Of a stretch of DNA of 64,000 nucleotides, positions 10,731-22,866 are shown one piece after another. Every line of letters begins with the position of its first letter. The first letter of the stretch is position 1. Source of the stretch: Ailurus styani. Its lineage: Eukaryota; Chordata; Mammalia; Carnivora; Ailuridae. The stretch spans positions 492,851 to 556,850 of the forward strand of contig LNAC01000743.1 in the NCBI GenBank assembly GCA_002007465.1, given 5' to 3'. The position numbers and the translations under genes were made by a program. Under the pieces are notes generated by a model. It searched no databases. It was given only the letters and a program-made list of their open reading frames with translations, and was not told where the DNA came from.

Positions 10731-13700
10731 TTGGCCTCATAAAAGGAGTTTGGAAGATTTCCTTCCAATTATATTTCTTGGAACAGTTTCAGGAGAATAG
10801 GTATTAATTCCTCTTTAAATGTTTGGTAGAATACCCCTGGGAAGCCATCTGATCCTTAGCTCTTGTTTGTTGGGAGATTTTTGATGACTGCTTCAATCAC
10901 GCATAAAACAAATAACCCAGACAAGAAATGGACAAAGGACATGAACAGACAGTTCTCCAAAGAAGACATCCAAATGGCCAACAGACGCATGAGGAAGGGC
11001 TCAACATCACTCGGCATCAGGGAAATACAAATCAAAACCACAGTGAGATACCACCTCACACCAGTCAGAATGGCTAAAATTAACAAGTCAGGAAAGGATG
11101 GATGTTGGTGAGGATGCGGAGAAAGGGGAACCCTCCCACACTGTTGGTGGGAATGCAAGCTGGTGCAGCCACTCTGGAAAATAGTATGGAGGTTCCTAAA
11201 AAGTTGAAAATAGAGCTACCCTACAACCCAGCAATTGCACTACTGGGTATTTACCCTACATATACAAAGGTAGTGATCCTCAGGGGCACATGCACCCAAA
11301 TGTTTACAGCAGCAATGTCCACAATGGCCAAACTATGGAAAGAACCTAGATGTCCATCAACAAATGAATGGATAAAGAAGATGTGGTTTATATATACAAT
11401 GGAAAACAATGCAGCCATTACAAGAAACAAAATCTTGCTGTTTGCAATGATGTGGATGGAATTAGAGAGTATTATGATGAGTGGAATAAGTCAATAAGAG
11501 AAAGATAATTATCATATTATTTCTCTGATCGGAGGAACTTGAGAGTCAGGGTGGGGGGGTTGTGGGTGGTAGGGAGGGAAAAATAATGAAACAAGATGGG
11601 ATGGGGAAGGAGACAAACCATAAGAGACTCCTAATCTCAGAAAAGAAACTGAGGGTTACTGGGGGGGTGGGAGGGTAGGTATAGGCTGGATGGGTTATCG
11701 ACATTTTGGAGGGTTTGTGCTTTGGTAAATGCTGTGAAAGATGTAAGTCGGATGATTCACAGACATGTACCCCTGAGAAAAGGAATAAAAATAAAAAATA
11801 AAATAAAAAGAACATCCTACTAAGGAATGAATGGGACAACCAGGAAATTAAAGAAGAATTATAAAAATTCATGAAAACAAATGAAAATGAAAACACAACT
11901 GATCAAAACCTTTGGGACACATCAAAAGCAGTACTGAGAGGAAAGTATAGAGCAATACAAGCCTTTCTCAAGAAACAAAAAAGGTCTCAAGTACACAACC
12001 AAACTCTACACCTACAAAAGGTAGAGAAAGAACAGCAAATAAAGCTTCAACCCAGGAGGAGAAGAGAAATAATAAAGATCAGAGCAGAAATCAACGAAAT
12101 AGCAACCAAAAGAACAATAGAACAAACCAAAGAAACTAGGAGCTGGTTCTTTAAAAGAATTAATAAGATTGATAAAACCCTGGCCAGACTTATCAAAAAA
12201 AAAAGAGAGAGAGAAAGGACTCAAATTAATAAAATCATGAATGAAAGAGGAGAGATCACAACCAACACCTAAGAAATACAAACAAGTATAAGAACATATT
12301 TTGAGCAACTCTACATCACCAAATTTGACGATCTGGAAGAAATGGATGCATTCCTAGCGAAATATAAACTACCAAAACTGAACCAGGAAGAAATTGAAGG
12401 CCCGAATAGACCCATAACGAATAAGGACATGGAAGTAGTCATCAAAAATCTCCCAACAAACAAGAGCCCAGGGCCAGATGGCTCCCCAGGAGAATTCTAC
12501 CAAACATTTAAAGAAGAATTAATACCTGTTTTCCTGAAACTGTTCCAAAAAATAGAAATGGAAGGAAAAATTCCAAATTCGTTTTATTAGGACAACATTA
12601 CCTTGATCCCAAAACCCGGCAAAGACCCCATCAAAAGGGAGAATTACAGACCAATATCCTTGGTGAACACGGATGCAAAAATCCTCAACCAAATGCTAGT
12701 CAATAGGATCCAACAGTACATTAAAAGTATTATTCACCCCATCTAAGTGGGATTTATTCCTGGGCTGTAGGGTTGGTTCAACATCCACAAATCAATCAAT
12801 TGTGCTGCAATACATTAATAAAGATAGAACAAGAACCAAAGGATGCTCTCAATAAATACTGAAAAAGCATTTGACAAAGTACAGCAACCTTTCTTGATCA
12901 AAACTCTTCACAGTGAAGGCATAAAGGGTACATACCTCAATATCCTCAAAGCCATCTATGTAAAATCCACAGCGAATATCATTCTCAATGGAGAAAAACT
13001 GAGAGCTTTCCCCCTAAAGTCAGGAACACGGTAGGGCTGTCCACTATCACCACTGCTACTCATCATAGTCCTAGAACTCCTAGCCTCAGCAATCAAACCA
13101 CAAAAAGAAATAAAAAGCATCCAAATCAGCAAGGAGGAAGTCAAACTCTCACTCCTTACAGATGGTATGATACTATATGTGGAAAACCCAAAGGACTCCA
13201 CTCCAAAACTGCTAGCACTCATACAGGAATTCAGTAAAGTGTCAGGATATAAAATCGATGCCCAGAAATCAGTTGCATTTCTATACACCAACCACAAGAC
13301 AGAAGAAAGAGAAATGAGAGTCAATCCCATTTACAATTGCACCCAAAACCATAAGATACCTAGGAATAAACCTAACCAAAGAGGCAAAGCATCTGTACTC
13401 AGAAAACTATAAAGTACTCATGAAAGTAATTGAGGAAGACACAAAGAAGTGGAAAAACATTCCATGCTCATGGATGGGTAGAACAAATATTGGGAAAATG
13501 TCTATGCTGCCTAGAGAAATCTACACATTTAATGCAATCCCCATCAAAATACCAGCAATTTATTTCAAAGAAATGGAAGAAATGATCCCAAAATTTATAT
13601 GGAACCAGAAAAGACCCCAAATCGCCAAAGGAATGTTGAAAAAGAAAAGCAAAGTTGGCGACATCACAATTCCAGACTTCAAGCTCTATTACAAAGCTGT

Positions 13701-15155
13701 CATCATCATGACAGTATGCTACTGGAACAAAACCAGACACATATACCATTGGAACAAAATAGAGATCCCAGAAATGGACCCTCTACTCTACAGTCAACTA
13801 AACTTTGACAAAGCAGGAAAGAATGTCCAATGGAACAAAGACAGTCTCTTTAACAAATGGTGCTGGGAAAACTGGACAGCCACATGCAGAAAAATGAAAC
13901 GGGATCATTTCCTTATTCCACACACAAAAGTAGACTCAAAATGGATGAAAGAACTCAAACCGAGAAAGGAATCCATCAAAATCCTTGAGGAGAATACATG
14001 CAGCAACCTCTTTGACATCAACTACAGCAACTTTTTCCTAGCCACATCAACAAAGGCAAGGGAAGCAAGGGCAAAAATGAACTATTGGGACTTCATCAAG
14101 ATCAAAAGCTTTTGCACAGCAAAGGAAACAGTCAACAAAACCAAAAGACAACTAACAGAATGGGAGAAGATATTTGGAAATGATATATCAGATAAAGGGC
14201 TTGTATCCAAAATCTGTAAAGAGCTTCTCAAACTAAACACCCATAGAACAAATAACCCACTCAATAAAAGGCTCGAAAACATGAAAAGACATTTTTCCAA
14301 AGAAGACATCCAAATGGCCAACAGACGCATGAGGAAGGGCTCAACATCACTCGGCATCAGGGAAATACAAATCAAAACCACAGTGAGATACCACCTCACA
14401 CCAGTCAGAATGGCTAAAATTAACAAGTCAGTTAAAGGATGGATGTTGGTGAGGATGGGGAGAAAGGGGAACCCTCCCACACTGTTGGTGGGAATGCAAG
14501 CTGGTGCAGCCACTCTGGAAAACAGTATGGAGGTTCCTAAAAAGTTGAAAATAGAGCTACCCTACAACCCAGCAATTGCACTACTGGGTATTTACCCTAC
14601 ATATACAAAGGTAGTGATCCTCAGGGGCACATGCACCCAAATGTTTACAGCAGCAATGTCCACAATGGCCAAACTATGGAAAGAACCTAGATGTCCATCA
14701 ACAGATAAATGGATAAAGAATAAGTGGTATATATATACAATGGAATACTATGCAGCCATCACAAGAAACAAAATCTTGCCATTTGTAACGACGTAGATGG
14801 AACTATAGGGTATTATGCTGAACGAAATAAGTCAATCAGAGTAAGACAATTATAATATGATCTCTCTGATATGAGGAACTTGATGGGCAAGGCAGGGGGT
14901 AATGGGGGGTAGGTAGGAAAAAATAATGAAAGAAGATTGGATCGGGATGGAGACAAACCATAACAGACTCTTAATCTCACAAAACAAACCGATGGTTACT
15001 GGGGGATGGGAGTGTAGGGATCGGGTGGATACTTTATGGACATTTGGGAGGGTTTGTGCTATGGTGATTGCTGTGAAAGTTGTAAGCCTGATCATTCACA
15101 GACCTGTACCCCTGGTGCAAATAAAAAAAAATTAAAAAAAGAAGATCTGTGTTTT

Positions 15156-15344
15156 AAGTGTACTTGTTTCATGATTAAGGAAGTATAGATATTTTCAGGA
15201 AAAGTGGTGGTATCATTATTTGATTAATTAATGATTAGTCAGTCCCATACACTTTTAATTCACATGTCAAATAACATTCAAATATAATTATCTTTACTAA
15301 GTTTTTAAGCTTATTTCTAGCATTAATTTTTTTTTACATCTCAC
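15156..15344. other. Short unique spacer
   Basis: AT-rich sequence between two L1s. No feature seen. Confidence 0.6.
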
Positions 15345-15570
15345 TTTCAGATTTTTTTTAATTAGCCTATAATGTAATATCTGTTTCAAGGAGACAAGTC
15401 TGTGATTCATCAGTCTTACACATTTCACAGCACCCACCCTAGCACATACCATCCCCAATGCCCATAACCCAGCCACCCCATCCCTCCCTCCCACCTCCCA
15501 TCCAACAACCCTCAGTTTGTTTCCTGTGAGTAAGAGTCCCTTTTTTTGTCTCCCTCTCTGGTTTCATATA
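15345..15570 (-). mobile_element. L1 3'UTR fragment
   Basis: Minus-strand L1 3'UTR, recognised from CAAGTCTGTGATTCATCAGT, CTTACACATTTCACAGCACC and the AACCCTCAGTTTGTTTCCTG segment. It is severely 5'-truncated, and no convincing TSD was found. The frame on the minus strand at 15297-15494 is not a gene. Confidence 0.85.
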
Positions 15571-17047
15571 GCTTTAAATTTTTAAGAAATTATGGGTCAT
15601 ATGTTTTTTCAAAAATATACGCTATGTAAACACACTGTCCTTGGTAACACTAAAACCTAAATTGACTAGTCCTTGCTAATTTTCCATTTGGCATGCAGTT
15701 TTTTACTTGTCAATAATCCAAAGTAACTAGGAGGCATTTAGAGATGTGTGTGAAGACAAAGGGATATTTTGCAAATAATTCAAAAGCTTTGCATGAAAAA
15801 AAAGAAGTCAATAAAACATCTGAAAATTATACTCATATCTATTATTAGTTGTTTGCAAAATCTAAGAAAATAATCTTTTGCAGGTTTTAGAAAATATAAT
15901 TGAAATACTACATTATGATCTATGTTCTTAAAATGTTTATGGCTAACCAATATTGCTTTTTGTTAAATGTGTCATTTTTAAAAATACAAATAATATAGTT
16001 GTTCATATTAACCAAGGATGTATTTACATTTAAGATTACTAGAGATCTTTGGAAAAGTTATTTTGGTGAATTTGACTTTGTATACAAATTTGACTTTGCA
16101 TACAAATTATATCATTTGTATCTATATCCAAATGATATCAACAGGATATGTTCAATCAGAAAGAAGTTGATTTTTCATTGTTTGATCTAAATATTACCAA
16201 GTAATCAGCTATACAAAATCCAAACTAATTCACCAGGCCATGTTAATTCAATAAACTTACCAAAACTCTAGGAGATATAAGAAAATAGAGCATGGAGTTA
16301 TTTATTGTATTGTCATATCATTTAAACATTAGATAGTGAAATGAAATACATTAGAGAATTTGTAAGGGCCAAAAATCAATATAAAAACATGACAAATGAA
16401 TTGATTCTAAGAATAGTTCATTAAAAAGTGTGAGTTAACTTCTTTGAGTATTTTAAATGATATAGAAAGAAAAGTAAAATACAGTTACAAATAAATGTTG
16501 AGTTATTTAAACAATCACATACATATGCATCTGTTTAAGCATATTTAGATTAATTAAATCCAAATTTAAAAACAGGCTCTAAAGAACAACCTGAATATTT
16601 TCCTACACTTCAAAATATACATTGTTTCCTAGACAAATGTGGTAACACTGAGGCTTGATGGTACCTTACTTACTTCTTTCAAAATGCCCCTACATTTCGA
16701 CTGTATAAAAATCTAAAACAACTACTTTCACTTTATTGTTTCATATATTAAAAGAAAATATTTTAGGTAACTTAGCATTATTTCCATGTAAGTTTAAACA
16801 TTTATTTTACCATTTAAAAATGATTTCAACTTTTTATTGAGTAGTTTTACCTCACAGATATTGGATTCCCTGTGTATTTTGTACACTTTAATTTTTTCAA
16901 GAATTTTTGGAATTATTCTATGATATCCTTAAGCCAGACATAGGCTTCAACCTTAACCAGACCTAATAAATATCCATGAGTAATAATAAACCATATGTCA
17001 GATCCAAGAATTGTGTCTTTTTTAAATGATGTATTAATGCTTAAAAA
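15571..17047. other. Unique AT-rich sequence, no gene seen
   Basis: About 1.5 kb with no recognised repeat. The small open frame at 15999-16190 has no gene-like features; its low-complexity YKFDFAYK stretch comes from a short local duplication around 16065-16105. Confidence 0.6.
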
Positions 17048-17449
17048 CCTCTGAAATTCTATAATTTTTTCTTGAATGTACTTTATTTTACATTTAAATT
17101 CAATTTAGATAACATATACTGTATTATTACTTTCAGGGTTAGAATTTAGTGATTCATCTGTTGTATATAACACCCAATGTTCATTACATCAAGGGTCCTC
17201 CTTAATGCTCATCAACTAATTACACCATTCTGCCACCCACCTCCCTCCCAGTAACCCTCATTTGTTCTCTATAATTAAAGGTTTCTCATGGTCTTCCTCA
17301 CTTTCTATTTTTATCTTATTTTATTTTACCTTCTCTTCCCATATGTTCATCTGTTTTGTTTCTTAAATTTAACATAGGAGTGAAATCCTATGGTATTTGT
17401 CATTCTTTCACTGATTAATTTCACTTAGCCTAATACCTGCTAGTTCCAG

Positions 17450-17511
17450 CCACATCATTGCAAATGACAATATTTCATTATTTTTGATGGTTGAGTAATA
17501 TTCCTATATAG

Positions 17512-17543
<32 letters not shown>

Positions 17544-20500
17544 TACATCTTCTTTATCCATTCATCTGTCTATGGACCAATGGACATCTAGGTGCTTTCC
17601 ATATTTTAGCTATTGTGGATATTGCTACTCTAAACATTGAGGTGCTGGTGTTCCTTCAAATCACTGCATTCGTATCCTTTGGGATACTTAATAATTCAAT
17701 TACTGGGTTGCAAGGTAGTTCTATTTTTAACTTTTTGAAGAATTTCCATACTATTTTCCACCGTGGCTGCACCAGCACTCCCATCAGCAGTGTAAGAGAC
17801 TTGCCCCATTCTCTGCATCCTCACCAATATCTGTTGTTTCCTGAGTTGTTAATTTTAGCCATTTTGACCAGTGTGAGGTGGTATCTCATCGTGGCTTTGA
17901 TTTTTATTTCTCTGATGCCATGTGATGTTGAGCATTTTTTTCATTTGTCTGTTGGCTATTCATAGGTCTTCTTTGGACAAATGTCTGTTCCACATATTCT
18001 GACATTTCTTGACTGGATTTTATGGTTTTTGGGTGTTGAGTTTAATAAGTTTTTTATAGATTTTGGGTACTAGCCCTTTATCCAATATGTCATTTGCAAA
18101 TACCTTCACCCATTCTCTAGGGTTGCCTTTTAATTTTGTTGATTGTTTCCTTTGCAATGCAAAACTTTTTATCCTAATAAAGTCCCAGTAGTTCATTTTT
18201 GCTTTTGTTTCCCTTGCCTCTGGAGATGTGTCTAGCAAGAAGTTGCTGTGGTTGAGTTCAAAGAGACTGCTGCTGGATTTCTCCTCTAGTATTCTGATGC
18301 ATCCCTGTCTCACATTTAGATCTTTGATCCATTTTGAATTTACATTTGTGTGTGATATAAGGAAGTGGTCTAGTTTCATTCTTCTGCATGTTGCTGTCCA
18401 ATTTTCCTAGCACAATTTGTTGAAGAGACTGGGTTTTTTCCATTGAATATACTTTCCTTCTTTGTTGAAGGTTAGTTTACCATGGAGTTGAGGGTCCACT
18501 TCTGGGTTCTCTATTTTGCTCCATTGATCTTTGTGTCTGTTTTTGTAGCAGTACCATACTGTCTTATGATTACAGTTTTGTAATACAGCTTGACGTCTGG
18601 GATTGTGATACTTCCAACTTTGCTTTACCTTTTTAACATTACTTTGGTTATTCAGGATCTTTTCTGGTTCCATACTAATTTTAGGATTGTTTGTTCCAGC
18701 CCTGTGAAAAATGCTGATGGTATTTTGACTGAGATTGCATTGAATGTGTAGATTGCTTTGGGTAATATAGACATTTGAACAAATTTCTTCTTCCATCCCA
18801 TGAACATGGAATGTTTTCCCATTTCTTTGTGCCTTCTTCAATTTCTTTCATAAGTGTTCTATAGTTTCCAGCATGCATATCTTTTATCTCCTTGGTTAGG
18901 TTTATTCCTAGGTATCTTATGTTTTTAAGTGCAATTGTAAACAGGATCGATTCCTTGATTTCTCTTTCTGCTGCTTCATTATTGCTGTATAGAAATGCAA
19001 AAGTTTCTGTACCCTAATTTTATATCCTGTGACTTGGCTAAATGTATGAATCAGTTCTAGCAATTTTTTGGTGTAGTCTTTCAGATTTCCTATTTACAGA
19101 ATCATGTCACCTGTGAATAGTGAGAGTTTGACTTCTTCCTTACCAGTTTGGATGTCATTTATTTCTTTTTGTTGTCTAATTGCTGAGGATAGGACTTCCA
19201 GTATTGTGCTAGACAACAGCACTGAAAATGGACATTCCTGTCATATTCTTGACCTTAGGGGGAAAGCTCTGTTTTTCCCCATTGAGAATATTAGCTGTAG
19301 ATATTTTGTACATGGCCTTTATGATGTTAAGGTATCTTTCCTCTATCCCTACATGGTGGAGAGTTTTTATCAAGCAAACATGTTGGTTTTTTTTCAAATT
19401 ATTTTTTTCTCCAACTATTGAGAGGATCGTATGGTTCTTATTCTTCATTTTACTAATGTACTGTATTACATTGATTGTCCCACAGATAGCGAACCACCCC
19501 TGAAGTACAGGAATAAATCCCACTTGGTTTTTATGTCTGTTGGATCCTATTAGCTAGTATCTTGTTGAGAATTTTAGCATTCATGCTCGTCAGGGATATT
19601 GGTCTGTAATTTTTCTTTTTGATGGGGTTTTTGTCTGGTTTTAGAATCTAGGTAATGCTGGCCTCATAGAATGAGTTTGGAAGTTTACCTCCCATTCCTG
19701 TTTTTTGCAATAGCTTCAGAAGAATGGGTATAAATTCTTTGTAAGTTCGGTAGATTTGCCCTGGTAAACCATCCAGCCGTGGACACTTGTTTCTTGTGAG
19801 ATTTTTGATTACTGATTCAATTTCTTTGCTGGTATTTTTTCAATTTTTGTTCAAATTTTCTATTTCTTCATTTTTCAGTTTTGGTAATTTATATGTTTCT
19901 AGAAATTTACCCATTTCTTCCAGATTGTCTAATTTGTTGTATTTAATTGCTAATAATATTCTATTACAATTGTTTGTATTTCTGTTCTGTTGGTTGTGAT
20001 CTCTCCTCTTTCATTCATGATTTCTTAATATGGGTCCTTTCTCTTTTCTTTTTTATAAGTCTGGATAAGGATTTCTTAATGTTATTAATTCTTTCAAAGA
20101 AATAGCTGCTACATTTGTTGATTTGTTCTATTGGTTTTTTGATTTCCACATCATTGATTTCTGCTGCAATCTTTATAATTTTTCTTCTCTTACTGGATTT
20201 AGGCATTATTTGATGTTCTTTCTTGAGCTCATTTAGGTGTAAGGTTAGATTGTGAATTTGAGACTTTTCTTGCTTCTTGAGGAACATCTATATTGGTATA
20301 TACTTCCCTCTTAGAATTGACTTTGCTGCATCCCAAAGGTTTTGCACTATTGTGTTGTCATTTTCATTTGCTTCCATGTAATTTTTTAAAATTCTTTACA
20401 AGTTTTCTGGTTTACCCATTCATTCTTTAGTAAGATGTTCTTTAACCTCCAAGTATTTTTGATTCTTCCAAATTTCTTCTTGTGTCTGACTTCAAGTTTC

Positions 20501-21200
20501 ATATCATTGTGGTCTGAAAAATGTATGGTATTATATCAATATTTTTGTACTGTTGAGGCATGATTTGTGACGCAGTGTGTGATCTATTCTGGAGAATATT
20601 TCATGCGCACTCAGGAAGAATGTGTATTCTGCTACTTTAGGATGAAATGTTCTGAATATATCTGTGAAGTCCATCTGGTTCAGTGTGTCATGAAAAGCCC
20701 TTGTTTTCTTGTTGATCTTCTTCTTTGATGATCTGTGCATTGCTGAAAGTGGGATGTTGAATTTCCCTACTATTATTGTATTATTATCAATGAGTTTCTT
20801 TAAGTTTGTTATTAATTGATTTATATATTTGGCTGCTACCAAATTAGGGCCATAAATATTTACAATTGTTAGATCTTTTTGTTGGATAGATCCCTTTAAT
20901 AAAATATAATGTCCTTCTTCACCTCCATTAGTGTCTTTCTTCACCTCCTATTACAACCTTTGGGTTAAAGTCTTGTTTATCTGATATAAGAAGGGTTTCT
21001 CCATCTTTCTTTTGATGTCCATTAACATGATAAATGGTTCTCCACTCCCTTAATTTCAAACTGATGTGCTTTGGGTCTAAATTGTGTCTTTTCTAAGGAA
21101 CATTTCAATGGGTCTTGTTTTTTTTAATCCATTCTGATACCTTGTCTTTTAATTGGAGCATGTGGTTCATTTACATTCAGAATGATATGAATTTAGTGCC
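17450..21200 (-). pseudogene. L1 ORF2 remnant
   Basis: The reading frame is fragmented into short pieces. The longest are the C-terminal domain around 18020-18380 (KLDHFLISHTNVNSKWIKDL), the region 18407-18841, the RT part at 19209-19523, a pre-RT linker at 20015-20287 and the endonuclease at 20531-20944 (INQLITNLKKLIDNNTII; FSRIDHTLRHKSCLN). The catalytic box region near 19110-19125 reads FTGD instead of FADD. Not functional. Confidence 0.88.
17517..17542. repeat. (CA)n microsatellite inside L1 ORF2
   Basis: About 13 CA units interrupt the region encoding the end of ORF2. They replace the usual 'tatatatacca' segment of this L1 position, which often seeds microsatellites. Confidence 0.9.
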
Positions 21201-21284
21201 ACTGTATTACCTGTAAAGTCACTGTTTCTATGGATTGTCTCTGTTCCTTTCTGGTCTTTGTTTCTTTTGGTCTTTCTCTCCTCT

Positions 21285-22080
21285 CAAAGGGTGCCCTTTA
21301 ATATTTCTTGCAGGGCTGGCTTAGTGTTCACAAATGCCTTTGTTTTTGTTTGTCTTGGAAACTCTATCTCTCCTTCTGTTCTGAATACTGGATAGAGTAT
21401 TCCTCCCTGCATATTTTTCCTATTTAGCTCATTTAATGTATCTTGCCACTTCTCTCTCAGGCCAAGTTTCTGGGGACAGGCCTGCTGCCAACTTTATGTG
21501 TCTATTCCTATAGGTTAAGGACTTCTTGTTCTGAGCTGCTTTCAGGACTTTTCTTTTTATTTTTGTAATTTGCAGGTTTCACCACAATATGTTGTGGTGT
21601 TGAGCTATCTTTGTTCATTTTGAGGGGAGTTCTCTGTGCCTCTTGGACTTGAAAGCCTGTTTACTTCCCCATATTAGGGAAGTTTGCAGCTATAATTTGT
21701 TCAAGTAAACCTTGCACCCCTTGTTCCTCCTCTTCTTCTTCTTGGACTCCTACAATAGGGATATTATTTCATTTTATGGAATTGTTGAGTTCCCTAAGTC
21801 AATCTTCATGATCTAATAGTTTTCTTTCCCTCTTCCTTCTGCTTCATTGTTTTCCATAAGTTTATCTTCTATATCACCGATTCCTCTTCTCCTTTGTTCA
21901 TCCTCATTTTTATAGCCTCAACTTGGGACTGCTTTTCAGTTATAGCATTTTAATTTCTGCTTGACTAGATTTTAGTTCTTCTATCTCTATAGTAAGGGAT
22001 ACTCTAGTGTCTTCTATGCTTTTTCAAACCCAACTAGTATCTTTATAATCATTGTTTTGTTTAAATTCTAGTTCAGACAT
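21285..22080 (-). pseudogene. L1 ORF1 remnant
   Basis: The likely start codon is at 22078-22080 (reverse), and the C-terminal ALQEILK-like segment lies near 21300-21320. Several stops and shifts break it. The order and spacing are those of an L1 ORF1. Confidence 0.82.
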
Positions 22081-22678
22081 CTTACTTACATCCGTGTCGA
22101 TTAAATCTCCTGCTGTGAGAAAGAACCTCCTGTTCTTTCTTTAGTGGTGAATTTCTCCATTTCATCATTTTTTCTAGAAAAGAAAAGAAAGAAAGAAAGA
22201 AAACAGCAAAAAAATAACAAGAAAAACTTCAGAAGTGTTTCTAGTGTATGTTGTGTACACTCTGCCATTATGTTTCGGTTGCTTTTTCATACTGGTTTGT
22301 ACTGCACAGAGGTTCTCCTTGCTTTTAGTGGGGAGAGCTTGGACATTTAACAAGATGTATTTTGATTTTTTTGTTAAGATAATCCTGTAAAAGAGAAAAA
22401 GAAAAAAAACAGCCTAATGCAAGACAAGAGAAGAGGAAAAGGGAAAATATGCAAACAAAGACAAAAAATTTATAAACTCAATTCCAAAGAATAAAAAAGA
22501 AAGAAGGAAAAAAGAGTAAAGAAAGAAGAAAAGAAAAAAAAATAAGAAGCCTGAACCAAAAAAAATAAGAGAAGGAAAGAAGCAAACAAACCCACATATG
22601 AATAAAAAATTATAAGCGTGATACCAAAAAATGGTAAAGAGAAAAAAAACAGAAAAAATATATATAAAATAAAAGAAG

Positions 22679-22866
22679 GGGTGCCTGGGTGGCTCAGTGG
22701 GTTAAAGCCTCTGCCTTCGGCTCAGGTCATGATCTCAGGGTCCTGGGATCAAGCCCTGCATTGGGTTCCCTGCTCGGCGGGGAGCCTGCTTCCTCCTATC
22801 TCTTCCTTCCTCTCTGCCTACTTGTAATCTCTCTCTCTGTCAAACAGATAAGTAAAATATTTAAAA
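22679..22866 (+). mobile_element. CAN-SINE in the L1 5'UTR
   Basis: Head GTGCCTGGGTGGCTCAGTGG, body with GCTCGGCGGGGAGCCTGCTT, and an A-rich tail. It is inserted into the purine-rich 5'UTR of the minus-strand L1. The surrounding A-rich sequence hides the exact TSD. The open frames 22618-22895 read through the SINE and are not genes. Confidence 0.93.

Larger units (their letters stand above)
9331..11806 (+). mobile_element. Nested L1 insertion with 5' inversion (twin priming)
   Basis: This insert lies in the endonuclease region of the host L1. The left part (9331 to about 10899, including the gap) is ORF2 RT sequence in antisense. The right part (about 10900-11806) is ORF2 C-terminus, 3'UTR and A-rich tail in sense. 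The 14-bp TSD AAAGAACATCCTAC is at 9317-9330 and 11807-11820, after which the host ORF2 resumes. Antisense 5' segment, then sense 3' segment, then poly(A), between direct repeats, is the signature of twin priming. The host target and the L1 at the left junction share CCTAC, as expected for internal priming. Confidence 0.93.
8570..14870 (+). pseudogene. L1 ORF2 (endonuclease/reverse transcriptase) remnant, split by a nested L1
   Basis: ORF2p nicks target DNA and reverse-transcribes L1 RNA. The endonuclease domain starts at 8570 and has the FTLNVNGL motif, INIYAPN and DHIVGYKSGLN-like segments. It runs to 9330, where a second L1 interrupts it, and resumes at 11821. The RT domain follows ([18 protein letters not shown] at about 12441-12494; [11 protein letters not shown] at about 12855). 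The catalytic box, normally FADD, reads LTDG at about 13154-13165, so a catalytic Asp is lost. A long open stretch at 13420-14796 covers the C-terminal domain, but its zinc-knuckle segment is read out of frame between two compensating shifts. The protein cannot be made. Confidence 0.92.
5792..15142 (+). mobile_element. Full-length carnivore L1 LINE, interrupted by a SINE and a second L1
   Basis: The 5' end begins just before AAGATGGCGGAGGAGTAGGA (5807-5826), a typical L1 5'UTR start. The 3' end is an A-rich tail at 15119-15142. Perfect 14-bp target duplications AGATCTGTGTTTTA lie at 5778-5791 and 15143-15156, so the insertion is complete. Removing the nested SINE (6889-7086 plus duplication) and the nested L1 (9331-11820) leaves about 6.7 kb, the length of a full L1. 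The order is 5'UTR, ORF1 (7673-8490), ORF2 (8570 to about 14870), 3'UTR. Both ORFs are broken, so the copy is inactive. Confidence 0.95.

Noticed and set aside
9539..10768. Long open frames crossing 9650-10599
   Set aside because: They run through the N gap. The translated sequence is undefined.
13420..14796. A 458-codon open frame as a host gene
   Set aside because: It is L1 ORF2 C-terminal sequence inside an L1 with clear TSDs, and part of it is read out of frame.
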